Shown one piece after another: positions 17,993 through 26,569 of a stretch of 64,000 bases of DNA. How positions within the stretch are numbered: the stretch's first letter is position 1; each line of letters begins with the position of its first letter. Origin of the DNA: Afipia sp. (GTDB lineage: Bacteria; Pseudomonadota; Alphaproteobacteria; Rhizobiales; Xanthobacteraceae); contig JAFKEQ010000001.1 of the NCBI GenBank assembly GCA_017308575.1, positions 930,001-994,000 of the forward strand. The letters run 5' to 3'. The position numbers and the translations under genes are program-made. Under the pieces are notes generated by a model. The model saw only the letters and a program-made list of their open reading frames with translations. It was not told the origin of the DNA and searched no databases.

Positions 17993-18724
17993 TCAGAGCT
18001 TGTTCTGTTCGTCGTGCTGGAAGCCGAGATAGCTCGCCACCACGCGCTGGTCGCCGCTGATATCCTTGGCCGATCCGTTCATGACGAATTCGCCAAGCTC
18101 CATCACATAGGCGCGGTCGGCGATTTCCAGCGCCGCGCGGGCGTTCTGCTCGACCAGCAGCACCGAGACGCCGGCCTGTTTCAACTCGCTGACGGTGCGG
18201 AAAATATCCGCCACGATCAGCGGCGCGAGGCCGAGCGAGGGTTCGTCCAGCATCAGGAGGCGCGGCTGGCTCATCAGCGCGCGGCCCATGGCCAGCATCT
18301 GCTGTTCGCCGCCGGAGAGCGTGCCCGCCAGTTGTGTGCGGCGCTCTTTCAGGCGTGGGAACAGCGTGTAGACCCGCTCTTCTTCGCGCGCCGCGACGGC
18401 GCGGGAAACGCGGAAGCCACCGAGCCGGACGTTCTCTTCCACCGTCATGGTGCCGAACAGTTCGCGGTGCTCCGGCACGATGCAAAGGCCCGCGGCGACA
18501 CGGTCCTCGATCTCGAGCTTCGAAATCTGCCGGTCGGCGAAGGTGACGCTGCCGGTCAGCGGCAGGATGCCCATGATGGCGTTCAGCAGCGTGGTCTTGC
18601 CCGCGCCGTTGGCGCCGATGATGGTGACGATCTCGTTGGCGCCGACATCCAGCGTGGCGTTGCGCACGGCTTCGACCTTGCCGTAGGACACATGCACGTC
18701 GTTGACGGCGAGCAGCTTGGTCAT
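17993..18724 (-). CDS. livF: Branched-chain-type ABC transporter ATP-binding protein LivF
   Basis: The cytoplasmic ATPase subunit of a Liv-type importer, 243 residues. Walker A GANGAGKTT is at 37-45, signature LSGGEQQM at 135-142, and Walker B LLMLDEP at 155-161. PEHRELFG in the Q-loop region is typical of LivF. Its ATG overlaps the stop of the livM-livG fusion gene by four bases (18724..18721), so translation is coupled. The operon reads livH, livM-livG, livF. The substrate is probably an aromatic or acyl compound rather than an amino acid, given pobA and the MarR regulator nearby. Confidence 0.9.
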   Translation of the reverse strand: MTKLLAVNDVHVSYGKVEAVRNATLDVGANEIVTIIGANGAGKTTLLNAIMGILPLTGSVTFADRQISKLEIEDRVAAGLCIVPEHRELFGTMTVEENVRLGGFRVSRAVAAREEERVYTLFPRLKERRTQLAGTLSGGEQQMLAMGRALMSQPRLLMLDEPSLGLAPLIVADIFRTVSELKQAGVSVLLVEQNARAALEIADRAYVMELGEFVMNGSAKDISGDQRVVASYLGFQHDEQNKL

Positions 18725-20490
18725 GTCGCGGCTCCGAGATACGCCTTGATGACGTCCGGATTGGCGCGGACTTCCGCCGGCGTGCCTTGCGCGATCCTGG
18801 TGCCGAACTCCAGCACCACGATCCGGTCGGCGATGTCCATCACGAAGCCCATATCATGCTCCACCAGCAGCACCGACATGCCTTCGCTGCGGAGCTGGCG
18901 CAGCAGCGCGGAAAGCTTCTGCTTTTCCATGTGGCGCAGACCGGCGGCGGGCTCGTCCAGCAGCAGCAGCATCGGATCGGTGCACAGCGCGCGGGCGATT
19001 TCGACGATGCGCTGCTGGCCGAGCGAGAGGCTGCCCGCCTGCTGATGCATCTGATCAGAGAGACCAACGCGGGCGATCTGCTTGGCGGCTTCGGCCAGAA
19101 GGCCCGCCTCGTCCTTGCGGTCGAGCCGCAGCATGCTGGCGATGGCGCCCGCATGGCCGCGCAGATGCGCGCCGATGGCGACATTCTCCAGCACGCTCAT
19201 GTCGGGCACCAGCTTGACGTGCTGGAAGGTGCGGGCGACGCCGAGCCTGGCGATATCCTGCGGTGGCGCGTTGCCGACATCGTGGCCGAGCACCGAGATC
19301 CTGCCGCCGGATGCGCGCAGCACGCCGGTGATGAGATTGAACGTCGTGCTCTTGCCCGCGCCGTTCGGCCCGATCAGCGCGACGATTTCCTGCGCCGTCA
19401 CATCGAACGACACGTCGTTGACCGCGACCACGCCGCCGAACTGTTTGCGCGCGGCCTGAATGTCGAGCAGCTTGTCCGAGGTCGCAGCGATCTTCTCGCG
19501 CGGCGGCAGCGCATCGGCGGGCAGCGGGTCCGGCTCCCTGGCGCCGAACGGCAGCAATGCCGCGAGCTTAGGCCACATGCCGCCGGGCGCGATCTGCAGC
19601 AGCACCACCAGCAGAATGCCGAACACCACGGTTTCGAGCTGCGCGTTGCCGTGGAAAATCAGCGGCAGGTAACTCTGCAGGATTTCCTTCAGGACGATGA
19701 CGATGCCTGCACCCAGCACCGCGCCCCAGACATAACCGGCGCCGCCCACCACGGCGATGAACAGATATTCGATGCTGGCGTTGAGGCCGAACGGCGTCGG
19801 ATTCACCGCGCGCTGGAAATGCGCATAGAGCCAGCCGGACAGGCCCGCGAGCACCGCGGCGTAGATGAAGACCAAGAGCTTCGCGCGCGCCGTCTCGACG
19901 CCGAAGGCTTCCGCCGCGATATGGCCGCGCCGCAATGCACGGATGGCGCGGCCGGTGCGGGAATCGAGCAGGTTGATGGTCAGCAGCGCGCAGACGATGA
20001 CGGCAATCCAGATCGCGAAATAGATTTTTCCGGGATCGGTCAGTTGCAGCGATCCCAGCGACAGCGCCGGAATGCCTGCGATGCCGTCATTGCGGCCGAC
20101 GAATTCCAGCTTGCTGAACAGATAGAAGAGACTGATGCCCCAGGCGATGGTGCCGAGCGGCAGATAGTGGCCCGACAGACGCACGGTGATCAGGCCGAGG
20201 ATCACGGCGGCAACGCCGGCAACGATCAGGGACAGCGGCAGCGTGATCCAGGGCGAGAATCCGTAAGCCGTGGTCAGCACCGCCGTGGTGTAGGCGCCGA
20301 AGCCACAGAACGCCGCCTGGCCGAACGAGGTGAGGCCGCCGACGCCGGTGAGCAGCACGAGGCCCATGGCGACCAGCGCCGCAAGCCCGATATTGTCCAG
20401 CAGCACGATCCAGAACGGCGGCATGCCTGGAATGAAGGGAAGCGCCGCCATCACCAGCGCGAAGATGATCATCGCCCGTCGCTGCGTCAT
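18721..20490 (-). CDS. Fused ABC permease and ATPase (LivM-LivG)
   Basis: A 589-residue fusion. Residues 1 to about 320 are a LivM-type permease with eight or more membrane helices ([33 protein letters not shown] and the [15 protein letters not shown] cytoplasmic loop). A proline-rich linker (about 320-345) leads into a LivG ATPase with Walker [11 protein letters not shown], signature LSLGQQRIV and Walker [11 protein letters not shown]. The ATG overlaps the livH stop by one base (TAATG), so it belongs to the same transcript. Such fusions are known among alphaproteobacterial Liv transporters; the uninterrupted frame argues against a sequencing artefact. Confidence 0.9.
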   Translation of the reverse strand: MTQRRAMIIFALVMAALPFIPGMPPFWIVLLDNIGLAALVAMGLVLLTGVGGLTSFGQAAFCGFGAYTTAVLTTAYGFSPWITLPLSLIVAGVAAVILGLITVRLSGHYLPLGTIAWGISLFYLFSKLEFVGRNDGIAGIPALSLGSLQLTDPGKIYFAIWIAVIVCALLTINLLDSRTGRAIRALRRGHIAAEAFGVETARAKLLVFIYAAVLAGLSGWLYAHFQRAVNPTPFGLNASIEYLFIAVVGGAGYVWGAVLGAGIVIVLKEILQSYLPLIFHGNAQLETVVFGILLVVLLQIAPGGMWPKLAALLPFGAREPDPLPADALPPREKIAATSDKLLDIQAARKQFGGVVAVNDVSFDVTAQEIVALIGPNGAGKSTTFNLITGVLRASGGRISVLGHDVGNAPPQDIARLGVARTFQHVKLVPDMSVLENVAIGAHLRGHAGAIASMLRLDRKDEAGLLAEAAKQIARVGLSDQMHQQAGSLSLGQQRIVEIARALCTDPMLLLLDEPAAGLRHMEKQKLSALLRQLRSEGMSVLLVEHDMGFVMDIADRIVVLEFGTRIAQGTPAEVRANPDVIKAYLGAAT

Positions 20491-21530
20491 TAATCGTTCT
20501 CCTCTTCGACTTCCGGAGAGGCGAGCGAGCGCAGCACGAGGAACGGCAGCAGCAGTGTGAAGACGATCACTTCCTTGAAGTTGCTGGCGTAGAAGGACGA
20601 GAACGCCTCGACCACGCCGACCACGATGGCGGCGATGGCGGTGAGCGGATAGCTCACGAGGCCGCCGATGATGGCGGCGACGAAGCCCTTCAAGCCGATC
20701 AGGAAGCCGGTGTCGTAATAGATCGTGGTGATGGGCACGATCAGAATGCCGGAAATGGTACCGATGACGGCCGCGAGCAGGAAGGCGAACTGTCCCGACA
20801 CCGAGGTGCGGATGCCGACAATGCGCGCGCCGAGACGATTGACGGCGGTGGCGCGCAGCGCCTTGCCGTACAGCGTATAGCCGAACAGCAGCCACAGCCC
20901 GACAATGAGAAGAATGGTGATGGCGTAGATGCCGAGGCTCTGGCCGGTGAAGCGCAGCGGGCCGATGGTCAGCGCGGCGGCGGAGATCGCCGGGCCGCGC
21001 AGGCCCTCCGCGCCGAAGAAGGCAAGGCCGAGGCCCTGCAGCGCGAGGTGAATGCCGACCGACGCGATCAGGAGCACCAGCACGGAGGCGTGCGCGATCG
21101 GCTGATAGGCGATGCGATAGAGATAAAGGCCGATCGGTGCGACAATCACAATGGACAGGATGAAATTGACGGCCACGCCGTTCTGCTGTCCGGCCAGCGC
21201 CGTGGCCGCGCCCCAGATCGCAAGCGGCAGCAGGATGTTCACGGCCAGCGAGCGCACGGCCTTGCGCGCTGTCATCGCGTTGCGTCCGGCGATCATGTCG
21301 AACGCGAAGGCGATCACGCCCATGCCGAGCGCGAGCAGTGTGGTGCCCGGCACCTTGCCTGCCGCCAGCGTGGCGTAGGTCAGCGCGCCGAAGGTGACGA
21401 ATTCGCCTTGCGGGATCAGGATGACGCGCGTCACCGCGAACACGAGGACGAGCGCGAGGCCGAGCAGCGCATAGATCGCGCCGCTGGTTATTCCGTCCTG
21501 CAACAGGAACAGAAGGATCGTGCTGTCCAA
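20490..21530 (-). CDS. livH: Branched-chain-type ABC transporter permease LivH
   Basis: An inner-membrane permease of 346 residues with LivH hallmarks: GITSGAIYALLGLALVLVFAVTRVILIPQGEFV at the N-terminus and VGIRTSVSGQFAFLLAAVIGTISGILIVP later. About 50 extra residues between helices 2 and 3 (GRNAMTARKAVRSLAVNILLP) make it longer than the usual 290-300. The start codon is TTG, with a GGGGGAG ribosome-binding site only a few bases upstream. It is first in the leftward operon and divergent from the MarR gene. Confidence 0.87.
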   Translation of the reverse strand: MDSTILLFLLQDGITSGAIYALLGLALVLVFAVTRVILIPQGEFVTFGALTYATLAAGKVPGTTLLALGMGVIAFAFDMIAGRNAMTARKAVRSLAVNILLPLAIWGAATALAGQQNGVAVNFILSIVIVAPIGLYLYRIAYQPIAHASVLVLLIASVGIHLALQGLGLAFFGAEGLRGPAISAAALTIGPLRFTGQSLGIYAITILLIVGLWLLFGYTLYGKALRATAVNRLGARIVGIRTSVSGQFAFLLAAVIGTISGILIVPITTIYYDTGFLIGLKGFVAAIIGGLVSYPLTAIAAIVVGVVEAFSSFYASNFKEVIVFTLLLPFLVLRSLASPEVEEEND

Positions 21531-21655
21531 AACTCCCCCTTAAATTAAGGGCATCCCCTTAACGACGTTCTCTCCGGACGCCATCCCTGAGTCCCATGGA
21601 ACGGCATCCGGGATTCCTCCGGCGAGCAGTCAGCGGTTGAAATCCGCCGCCGCCA

Positions 21656-21694
21656 TTTGATATGATTGATAACGATTATGAGATATAATCTCAA
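21656..21694. promoter_or_regulatory. AT-rich operator/promoter region between livH and the MarR gene
   Basis: An AT-rich island in an otherwise GC-rich gap. TTTGAT-N6-GATAAC at 21656-21673 matches the motif upstream of the orphan binding protein. A perfect TATAAT lies at 21684-21689 on the plus strand, and GAGATATAATCTC (21680-21692) is a near palindrome. A MarR operator with overlapping promoters is the simplest reading. Confidence 0.42.
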
Positions 21695-21743
21695 GGCGTG
21701 ATCAGCCGGGCCCTTATAGCAAATCGGCGGAGGGACGCACGCG

Positions 21744-22274
21744 ATGGCTGTTGTGAAAGCTGTGGGTGCAGACGGTGAGAAGCGGAAGCGGCCGGCGCGC
21801 GCCTTGTCTCAGGCCTTGCCGCAGACGCCGCCCGTGGCCGATCCGATCCGGCTCGGCGACCTCTCGGACTTTCTCGGTTACTCGCTCAAGCGCGCCCAGC
21901 TTCGCATCTTCGACGACTTCATCGGCTGCGTCGCGCCGCTGCAGCTCACGCCTGCGCAGTTTTCGGTGCTGATGCTGGTAGACGCCAATCCCGACCGGAA
22001 CCAGAGCGAGATCGCCTCGACGCTCGGCATCCTGCGGCCGAATTTCGTGGCGCTGCTGGACGAGCTTGAAAGCCGCGATCTGTGCGTGCGGGTGCGCTCC
22101 AGCAACGACCGCCGCTCGCACAATCTGCGGCTGACCGAAAAAGGCCGCGCGGTTCTCGCGCGGGCGCGAAAGCTGATCGAGACCCGCCACGAAATCCGGC
22201 TCAGGGAATTGCTCGGCGACGACAACCGCGAACTGCTGCTCGCGATGCTCGGCAAGATCGCGCGGGAGTTTTAG
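21744..22274 (+). CDS. MarR family transcriptional regulator
   Basis: A 176-residue winged-helix regulator. After a basic N-terminal extension (residues 1-35), the MarR core reads LQLTPAQFSVLMLVDANPDRNQSEIASTLGILRPNFVALLDELESRDLCVRVRSSNDRRSHNLRLTEKG, with the DRR wing intact. It ends with a dimerisation helix (LLLAMLGKIAREF). It is divergent from the livH operon. Relatives in Rhodopseudomonas (CouR, BadR) control aromatic-acid uptake and activation genes using aryl-CoA as inducer, so a similar role is plausible. The regulon may include the orphan binding protein at 15.5 kb. Confidence 0.88.
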   Translation: MAVVKAVGADGEKRKRPARALSQALPQTPPVADPIRLGDLSDFLGYSLKRAQLRIFDDFIGCVAPLQLTPAQFSVLMLVDANPDRNQSEIASTLGILRPNFVALLDELESRDLCVRVRSSNDRRSHNLRLTEKGRAVLARARKLIETRHEIRLRELLGDDNRELLLAMLGKIAREF

Positions 22275-22296
22275 CCGAGGCGAGGGATCTTCGCAC

Positions 22297-22383
22297 CGTC
22301 ATTGCGAGCGGAGCGAAGCAATCCAGTTTTGACGCATCCATCAAAAGCTGGATTGCTTCGTCGCTACGCTCCTCGCAATGACG
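22297..22383. repeat. REP-like palindromic repeat, family 1, copy B
   Basis: CGTCATTGCGAGCGGAGCG at the left and GCTCCTCGCAATGACG at the right, with GAAGCAATCC and GGATTGCTTC inner arms around a loop of about 20 bases. It lies between the convergent MarR and glycerate kinase genes, where it could act as a bidirectional terminator. Confidence 0.85.
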
Positions 22384-22390
22384 AAGTGCG

Positions 22391-23674
22391 TTACCCATCC
22401 ACCAGAATGATGCGGATGTCGTTGACATTGGTCAGCGTCGGGCCGGTGTTCAGGAGATCGCCGGTCGCGGTGAAAAATGCGGTGGCGTCGTTGTTGTCGA
22501 GATAGGCTTTCGGATCGAGCCTGAGTTCGCGCATTTTCGCGAACGTGCGCTGATCGATCAGCGCGCCGGCCGGATCGTCCGCCGAGCCCGCGCCGCCGTC
22601 CGCGCCGTCGGTGTCGCCCGCCAGCACGCAGATGCCGGTGGTGTCCGCCAGCAGCGATGCCAGCGCCAGCACGTATTCCTGATTGGGGCCGCCGCGTCCG
22701 TTGCCGCGCACCGTTACGGTCAGTTCGCCACCGGACAGGATCGCGAGCTTTTTGCCGTCCGCCTTCGCCTTCAGCGCGATCGCGGCATGGGCGGCGGCGA
22801 CGTCGCGCGCCTCTCCTTCGAGATCGGCGCCGAGATCGAGCACGTCGTATCCCGCCTTCTTCGCGATCGCGACGGCGGCATCGAGCGATTCCTGCGGCCG
22901 CGCGATGATCCTTAACGCCGCACGCGCGAAGGCCGCATCGCCCGCCTTGCAGCTTTCGCTGCGAGGATCGTTCAGCGCGTCGGTCACGGCCTGATCCGCC
23001 GTGATGCCATAGCGCGCCACGATCTCGCGCGCGTCCGCGAGCGTGGTCGGATCGGGCACGGTGGGACCTGATGCGATGGTTGCCGGATCGTCATGCGGCA
23101 CGTCGGAAATCGCCAGCGTGAGAAGCTGCGCGGGCGCTGCGGCGCGGGCGAGCCGGCCGCCCTTGATGCGCGACAGATGTTTTCTGACGGTGTTCATCTC
23201 GCCGATCGGCGCGCCGGATCGCAGCAGGCTCTTGTTCATCGCCTGCTTCTGCGCGAACGACACGCCCTCGGCGGGCGCGATCCAGTTGGCCGAGCCGCCA
23301 CCGGACAACAGCACCAGCACTAGATCGTCGGCGGTCGCGCTCTGCGCGATCTCGAGTGTGCGCGCGGCCGCTTTCAATCCCGCTTCGTCCGGCACCGGAT
23401 GCCCGGCCTCGACCACTTCGATACGTTGTGTCGGCATGCCGTGGCCGTGGCGCGTGGTGGCAAGGCCTGACAGACGCGACGGATCGATGCGGCCTTCGCC
23501 GAGATAATACTGCTCCGCCGCGTGGGCCAGCGCGCCCGCGGCCTTGCCCGCGGCAAGACAGATGATCCGTCCGCGCGGCGGCGAGGGCAGATGCGCCGCA
23601 AGGATGGTGCCCGGATGGGCGGCGGCAACCGCGGCGTCGAACATCTCGCGCAGCAAAGAACGTTTGTCGGTCAT
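22391..23674 (-). CDS. Glycerate 2-kinase (DUF4147/MOFRL family)
   Basis: A 427-residue protein, formerly often called hydroxypyruvate reductase TtuD. The N-terminal DUF4147 domain contains LAAGKAAGALAHAAEQY and VLLSGGGSANWIAP. The C-terminal MOFRL domain has AILSGGELTVTVRGNGRGGPNQEYVLALA and the late ACT-like AGDTDGADGGAGSADDPAGALID. It phosphorylates D-glycerate with ATP to 2-phosphoglycerate. It is the last gene on the minus strand after the tandem binding proteins, but an intrinsic terminator at 23.73 kb separates them, so separate transcription is likely. Its link to the transporters is unclear. Confidence 0.87.
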   Translation of the reverse strand: MTDKRSLLREMFDAAVAAAHPGTILAAHLPSPPRGRIICLAAGKAAGALAHAAEQYYLGEGRIDPSRLSGLATTRHGHGMPTQRIEVVEAGHPVPDEAGLKAAARTLEIAQSATADDLVLVLLSGGGSANWIAPAEGVSFAQKQAMNKSLLRSGAPIGEMNTVRKHLSRIKGGRLARAAAPAQLLTLAISDVPHDDPATIASGPTVPDPTTLADAREIVARYGITADQAVTDALNDPRSESCKAGDAAFARAALRIIARPQESLDAAVAIAKKAGYDVLDLGADLEGEARDVAAAHAAIALKAKADGKKLAILSGGELTVTVRGNGRGGPNQEYVLALASLLADTTGICVLAGDTDGADGGAGSADDPAGALIDQRTFAKMRELRLDPKAYLDNNDATAFFTATGDLLNTGPTLTNVNDIRIILVDG

Positions 23675-23725
23675 GGCATCATCGGTTGGCTTGCGGGGTC
23701 ACAGAGATGGCATGATCGGACGGGC

Positions 23726-23759
23726 AATAAAAGCCCTCCGCAAGGTTATTGCGGAGGGC
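23726..23759 (-). terminator. Rho-independent terminator after the second binding-protein gene
   Basis: GCCCTCCGC (23733-23741) and GCGGAGGGC (23751-23759) pair around a 9-base loop. On the minus strand TTTTATTG follows the hairpin. It closes the leftward transporter operon. Confidence 0.85.
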
Positions 23760-23838
23760 GGAAACATCGCCGGATGTTGTTGTGCGCCGCAGGGAAATCG
23801 GATTCCCGAACCGGAAACCGAAAGCGCTGCGTGACAGG

Positions 23839-25068
23839 TCAGCCGGTGACCTCGCCGCTGATGATCGGCCCGAACATCTCCCAGCGTTCGCCCTTGAAGC
23901 GCATCATCTGCAACTGCTCGATCGGCGCGAAGTCGGTGGCGCTGGTGTTCAGCTTGATGCCGGGCAGCCCCATTTCGAGCTGAAGGTCCTTGATGCTGGC
24001 GGCCTGCTTCATGATGTTCTCGCGGGTCAGGTTGTCGCCGCAGGCCTTGAGCACATGCACGAGGGTCTGTGCCGAGCTGTAGCCATAAGCGACCGAACTG
24101 TCGGTGCGATTGCCTTCGGGGAAGTACTTCGCGAGGAACGCGTCGAAGTGCTTCACGCCGGGGTCATCCTTCCATTGCGGGTCGCTCGGGTCCTTGCCGT
24201 AGGTCGCGGAGATCACGCCTTGCGCGTTATCGAAGCCCGCAGGCTTGATGACCGAGCCGGTGGACGAGGCAACGTTGTTGAGGATGAACAGCGGCTTCCA
24301 GCCAAGCTCCGCCACCTTCTTGATCGACTGCGCTCCGAACTTCGGCGTGGTGAAGCTGATGAAGACGTCGGCGCCTTTCGACTTCAGCGTCACGATCTGC
24401 GTATCGACGGTCGGAGAGGTGACCTCGTAGGGTTCCTCGGCGATGATCATCGAAGCGGCTTTCGCCCCGAGTCCGTCCTTGAGTCCTTTCAGCATGTCTT
24501 TGCCGAAGTCGTCGTTCTGATAGAGGATGCCGATTTTGCCGGCCGGCTTTTCCTTCATCAGATATTTCGCATAGACGCGCCCCTCGCTCTGGTAGTTGGG
24601 CTGCCATCCCATGGTCCAGGGGAAGTCCTTCGGATCATTCCACTTGGTCGCACCGGTGGCGACAAACAGTTGCGGCACCTTCTTGGCGTTCATGTATTTC
24701 TGGATCGCCGAATTCGACGGCGTGCCGAGCGGGTTGAAGATGAAAAGAACCTCGTCGCTCTCCACCAGCTTGCGCGCCTGCTCGACCGCCTTGGGCGGCG
24801 AGTAGCCGTCATCATAGGAGAGGAAGACGATCTTGCGGCCGTTGATGCCGCCCTCGGCGTTGATCTTGTTGAAATAGGCGGACTGGGTCTTGCCGATGAC
24901 GCCGTAGGCGGAGGCGGGGCCGCTGTAGGGCATGATGCCGCCGATCTTGATTTCAGTGTCGGTTGCACCGATATCGTATTTCTTTTGCGCGAGTGCGCTG
25001 CTGCTTGCCGCTGCGATGAAAGCGAAAGCCGCGGCCGCGGTCGCCAGTCTCCTCGATGTGACAGACAT
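23839..25068 (-). CDS. Branched-chain-type ABC transporter substrate-binding protein (tandem copy 2)
   Basis: A periplasmic type I binding protein of 409 residues. The signal peptide is residues 1-27 (SRR, long alanine-rich core, SALAQ). It is closely similar along its length to the binding protein encoded just upstream (both have KKYD-I/T-GA-TD, IMPYSGPASAYGVIGK, NDDFGKDMLKGLKDGLGAKA and NLTRENIMKQAAS), so the pair arose by tandem duplication. Differences lie mainly in the ligand-lobe segments, suggesting different specificities. A terminator in the gap from the upstream copy implies lower or independent expression. Given the pim operon, ligands are probably dicarboxylic or fatty acids. Confidence 0.9.
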   Translation of the reverse strand: MSVTSRRLATAAAAFAFIAAASSSALAQKKYDIGATDTEIKIGGIMPYSGPASAYGVIGKTQSAYFNKINAEGGINGRKIVFLSYDDGYSPPKAVEQARKLVESDEVLFIFNPLGTPSNSAIQKYMNAKKVPQLFVATGATKWNDPKDFPWTMGWQPNYQSEGRVYAKYLMKEKPAGKIGILYQNDDFGKDMLKGLKDGLGAKAASMIIAEEPYEVTSPTVDTQIVTLKSKGADVFISFTTPKFGAQSIKKVAELGWKPLFILNNVASSTGSVIKPAGFDNAQGVISATYGKDPSDPQWKDDPGVKHFDAFLAKYFPEGNRTDSSVAYGYSSAQTLVHVLKACGDNLTRENIMKQAASIKDLQLEMGLPGIKLNTSATDFAPIEQLQMMRFKGERWEMFGPIISGEVTG

Positions 25069-25181
25069 TCGTTTGCTCCCTGGTCGTTGTGCGGGTGTGT
25101 CCTCTTGCCGTTTCTTGGTTTTGTGAAAGCGCGTTGGCTTCGCGATTATTCAATACCTTTTGCAAAAGCCGTTCAACGAAA

Positions 25182-25210
25182 AGCCCCCTGCGACGGAGTC
25201 GCAGGGGGCT
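25182..25210 (-). terminator. Rho-independent terminator between the tandem binding-protein genes
   Basis: AGCCCCCTGCGAC and GTCGCAGGGGGCT form 13-base arms around GGA, followed on the minus strand by TTTTCG. It could make the second binding-protein gene depend on read-through or on its own promoter. Confidence 0.85.
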
Positions 25211-25256
25211 GATTTTGCAGGCAGGCGCTGGATTGGTTGCAGCGCGAAAGGATCGG

Positions 25257-26483
25257 CTAGTGGCCCATGCCGCCGTCGATGACCGGGCCGATCAGGTCGT
25301 ACTTCTCGCCCTTGAACTGCATGATGCGCAGCTGGTCGATCGGATAGAAGTCGGTCGGGCTGGTGTTGATCTTCACGCCGGGCAGCAGGGTGTCGGGCGT
25401 GAAGTCCTTCAGGCTGGCGGCCTGCTTCATGATGTTCTCGCGGGTCAGGTTGTCGCCTGCCTGCTTGAGAACCTGCACCAGCGTCTGTGCCTGGCCGTAG
25501 CCATAAACCACCGAGCCGTCGGTCTTGTTCATGTCGGGCGCGTACTTGGCGAGGAAGGCGTAGAATTTCTTCATGCCCTCGTCGTTGTCCCACTGCGGGT
25601 CGGCGCCGTCCTTGGCGTAGGCGGCGGACAGCAGACCCTGTGCGTTCTCGAAGCCAGCGGGCTTGAGCACGCTGCCGACCGAGGCGCCGACGTTGCTCTG
25701 GAAGTACATCGGCTTCCAGCCGAGTTCGGCGACCTTCTTGATCGCCTGCGCGGCGAACTTCGGCGTGGTGAAGCTGAAGAAGACATCGGCGCCGGAGGCC
25801 TTCAGCTTGATGATGTGCGAGTCGATGGTCGGCTCGGACACTTCATAGCTTTCCTCGGCGATGATCTGCGACGCCTTCGCGCCGAGACCGTCCTTCAGAC
25901 CCTTCAGCATGTCTTTGCCGAAGTCGTCGTTCTGATACATGATCGCGATCTTGGCGTCAGGCTTGGCCGCCAGCAGGTGCTTGGCGTAAACCCGGGCCTC
26001 GCTCTGGTAGGCCGGCTGCCAGCCCATGGTCCAGGGGAAGTCCTTCGGATCGCCGAACTTGGTCGCGCCGGTGGCCACGAACAGCTGGGGCACCTTCTTG
26101 GCGTTCAGATATTTCTGGATCGCCGAATTCGACGGCGTGCCGAGCGGTCCGAACACGATCAGCACTTCGTCGCTTTCCACCAGCTTGCGGGCCTGCTCCA
26201 CGGCCTTCGGCGGCGAGTAGCCGTCATCGTAAGTGATGAAGGTGATCTTGCGGCCGTTGATGCCGCCCTGTTCGTTGATCATCTTGAAGTAGGCTTCTTC
26301 CATCTTGCCGATCACGCCATAGGCCGAAGCCGGGCCGCTGTAGGGCATGATGTTGCCGACCTTGATTCCGGTATCGGACGCGCCGGTGTCGTATTTCTTC
26401 TGGGCAAGGGCATTGCCGCTTGTCATGGCCAGCACGGCGATCGCCGACGCGGTTGCTGCGCCGACCTTGAATTTCGAAAACAT
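25257..26483 (-). CDS. Branched-chain-type ABC transporter substrate-binding protein (tandem copy 1)
   Basis: A periplasmic binding protein of 408 residues with a signal peptide at residues 1-27 (MFSKFKVGAATASAIAVLAM to ALAQ). The mature part begins KKYDTGASDTGIKVGNIMPYSGPASAYG. It is the nearest binding protein to livH/livM of this operon (86 bases downstream of livM) and is probably the main receptor. It is a paralogue of the next gene. In Rhodopseudomonas palustris similar binding proteins lie beside the pim operon, and dicarboxylate/fatty-acid ligands are the likely type. This assignment rests on context. Confidence 0.9.
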   Translation of the reverse strand: MFSKFKVGAATASAIAVLAMTSGNALAQKKYDTGASDTGIKVGNIMPYSGPASAYGVIGKMEEAYFKMINEQGGINGRKITFITYDDGYSPPKAVEQARKLVESDEVLIVFGPLGTPSNSAIQKYLNAKKVPQLFVATGATKFGDPKDFPWTMGWQPAYQSEARVYAKHLLAAKPDAKIAIMYQNDDFGKDMLKGLKDGLGAKASQIIAEESYEVSEPTIDSHIIKLKASGADVFFSFTTPKFAAQAIKKVAELGWKPMYFQSNVGASVGSVLKPAGFENAQGLLSAAYAKDGADPQWDNDEGMKKFYAFLAKYAPDMNKTDGSVVYGYGQAQTLVQVLKQAGDNLTRENIMKQAASLKDFTPDTLLPGVKINTSPTDFYPIDQLRIMQFKGEKYDLIGPVIDGGMGH

Positions 26484-26569
26484 TCCTTGAGTCTCCCTGT
26501 TGGATTGATCTTCAGATGATGATGCGCGAACGAATTCGCGGTGATCAAGCCCGTTTCAGCGGGCGTGAA

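Noticed and set aside
18787..20493. Long plus-strand frame, about 568 codons, over the livM-livG gene
   Set aside because: Composition (Arg, Gln, Asp, His repeats) marks it as antisense shadow; the minus-strand fusion has Walker motifs and membrane helices.
20490..20895. N-terminal extension of the livM-livG frame
   Set aside because: The extra 135 codons are livH read in another frame and are Arg/His-rich. The ATG at 20490 overlaps the livH stop and begins a normal permease.
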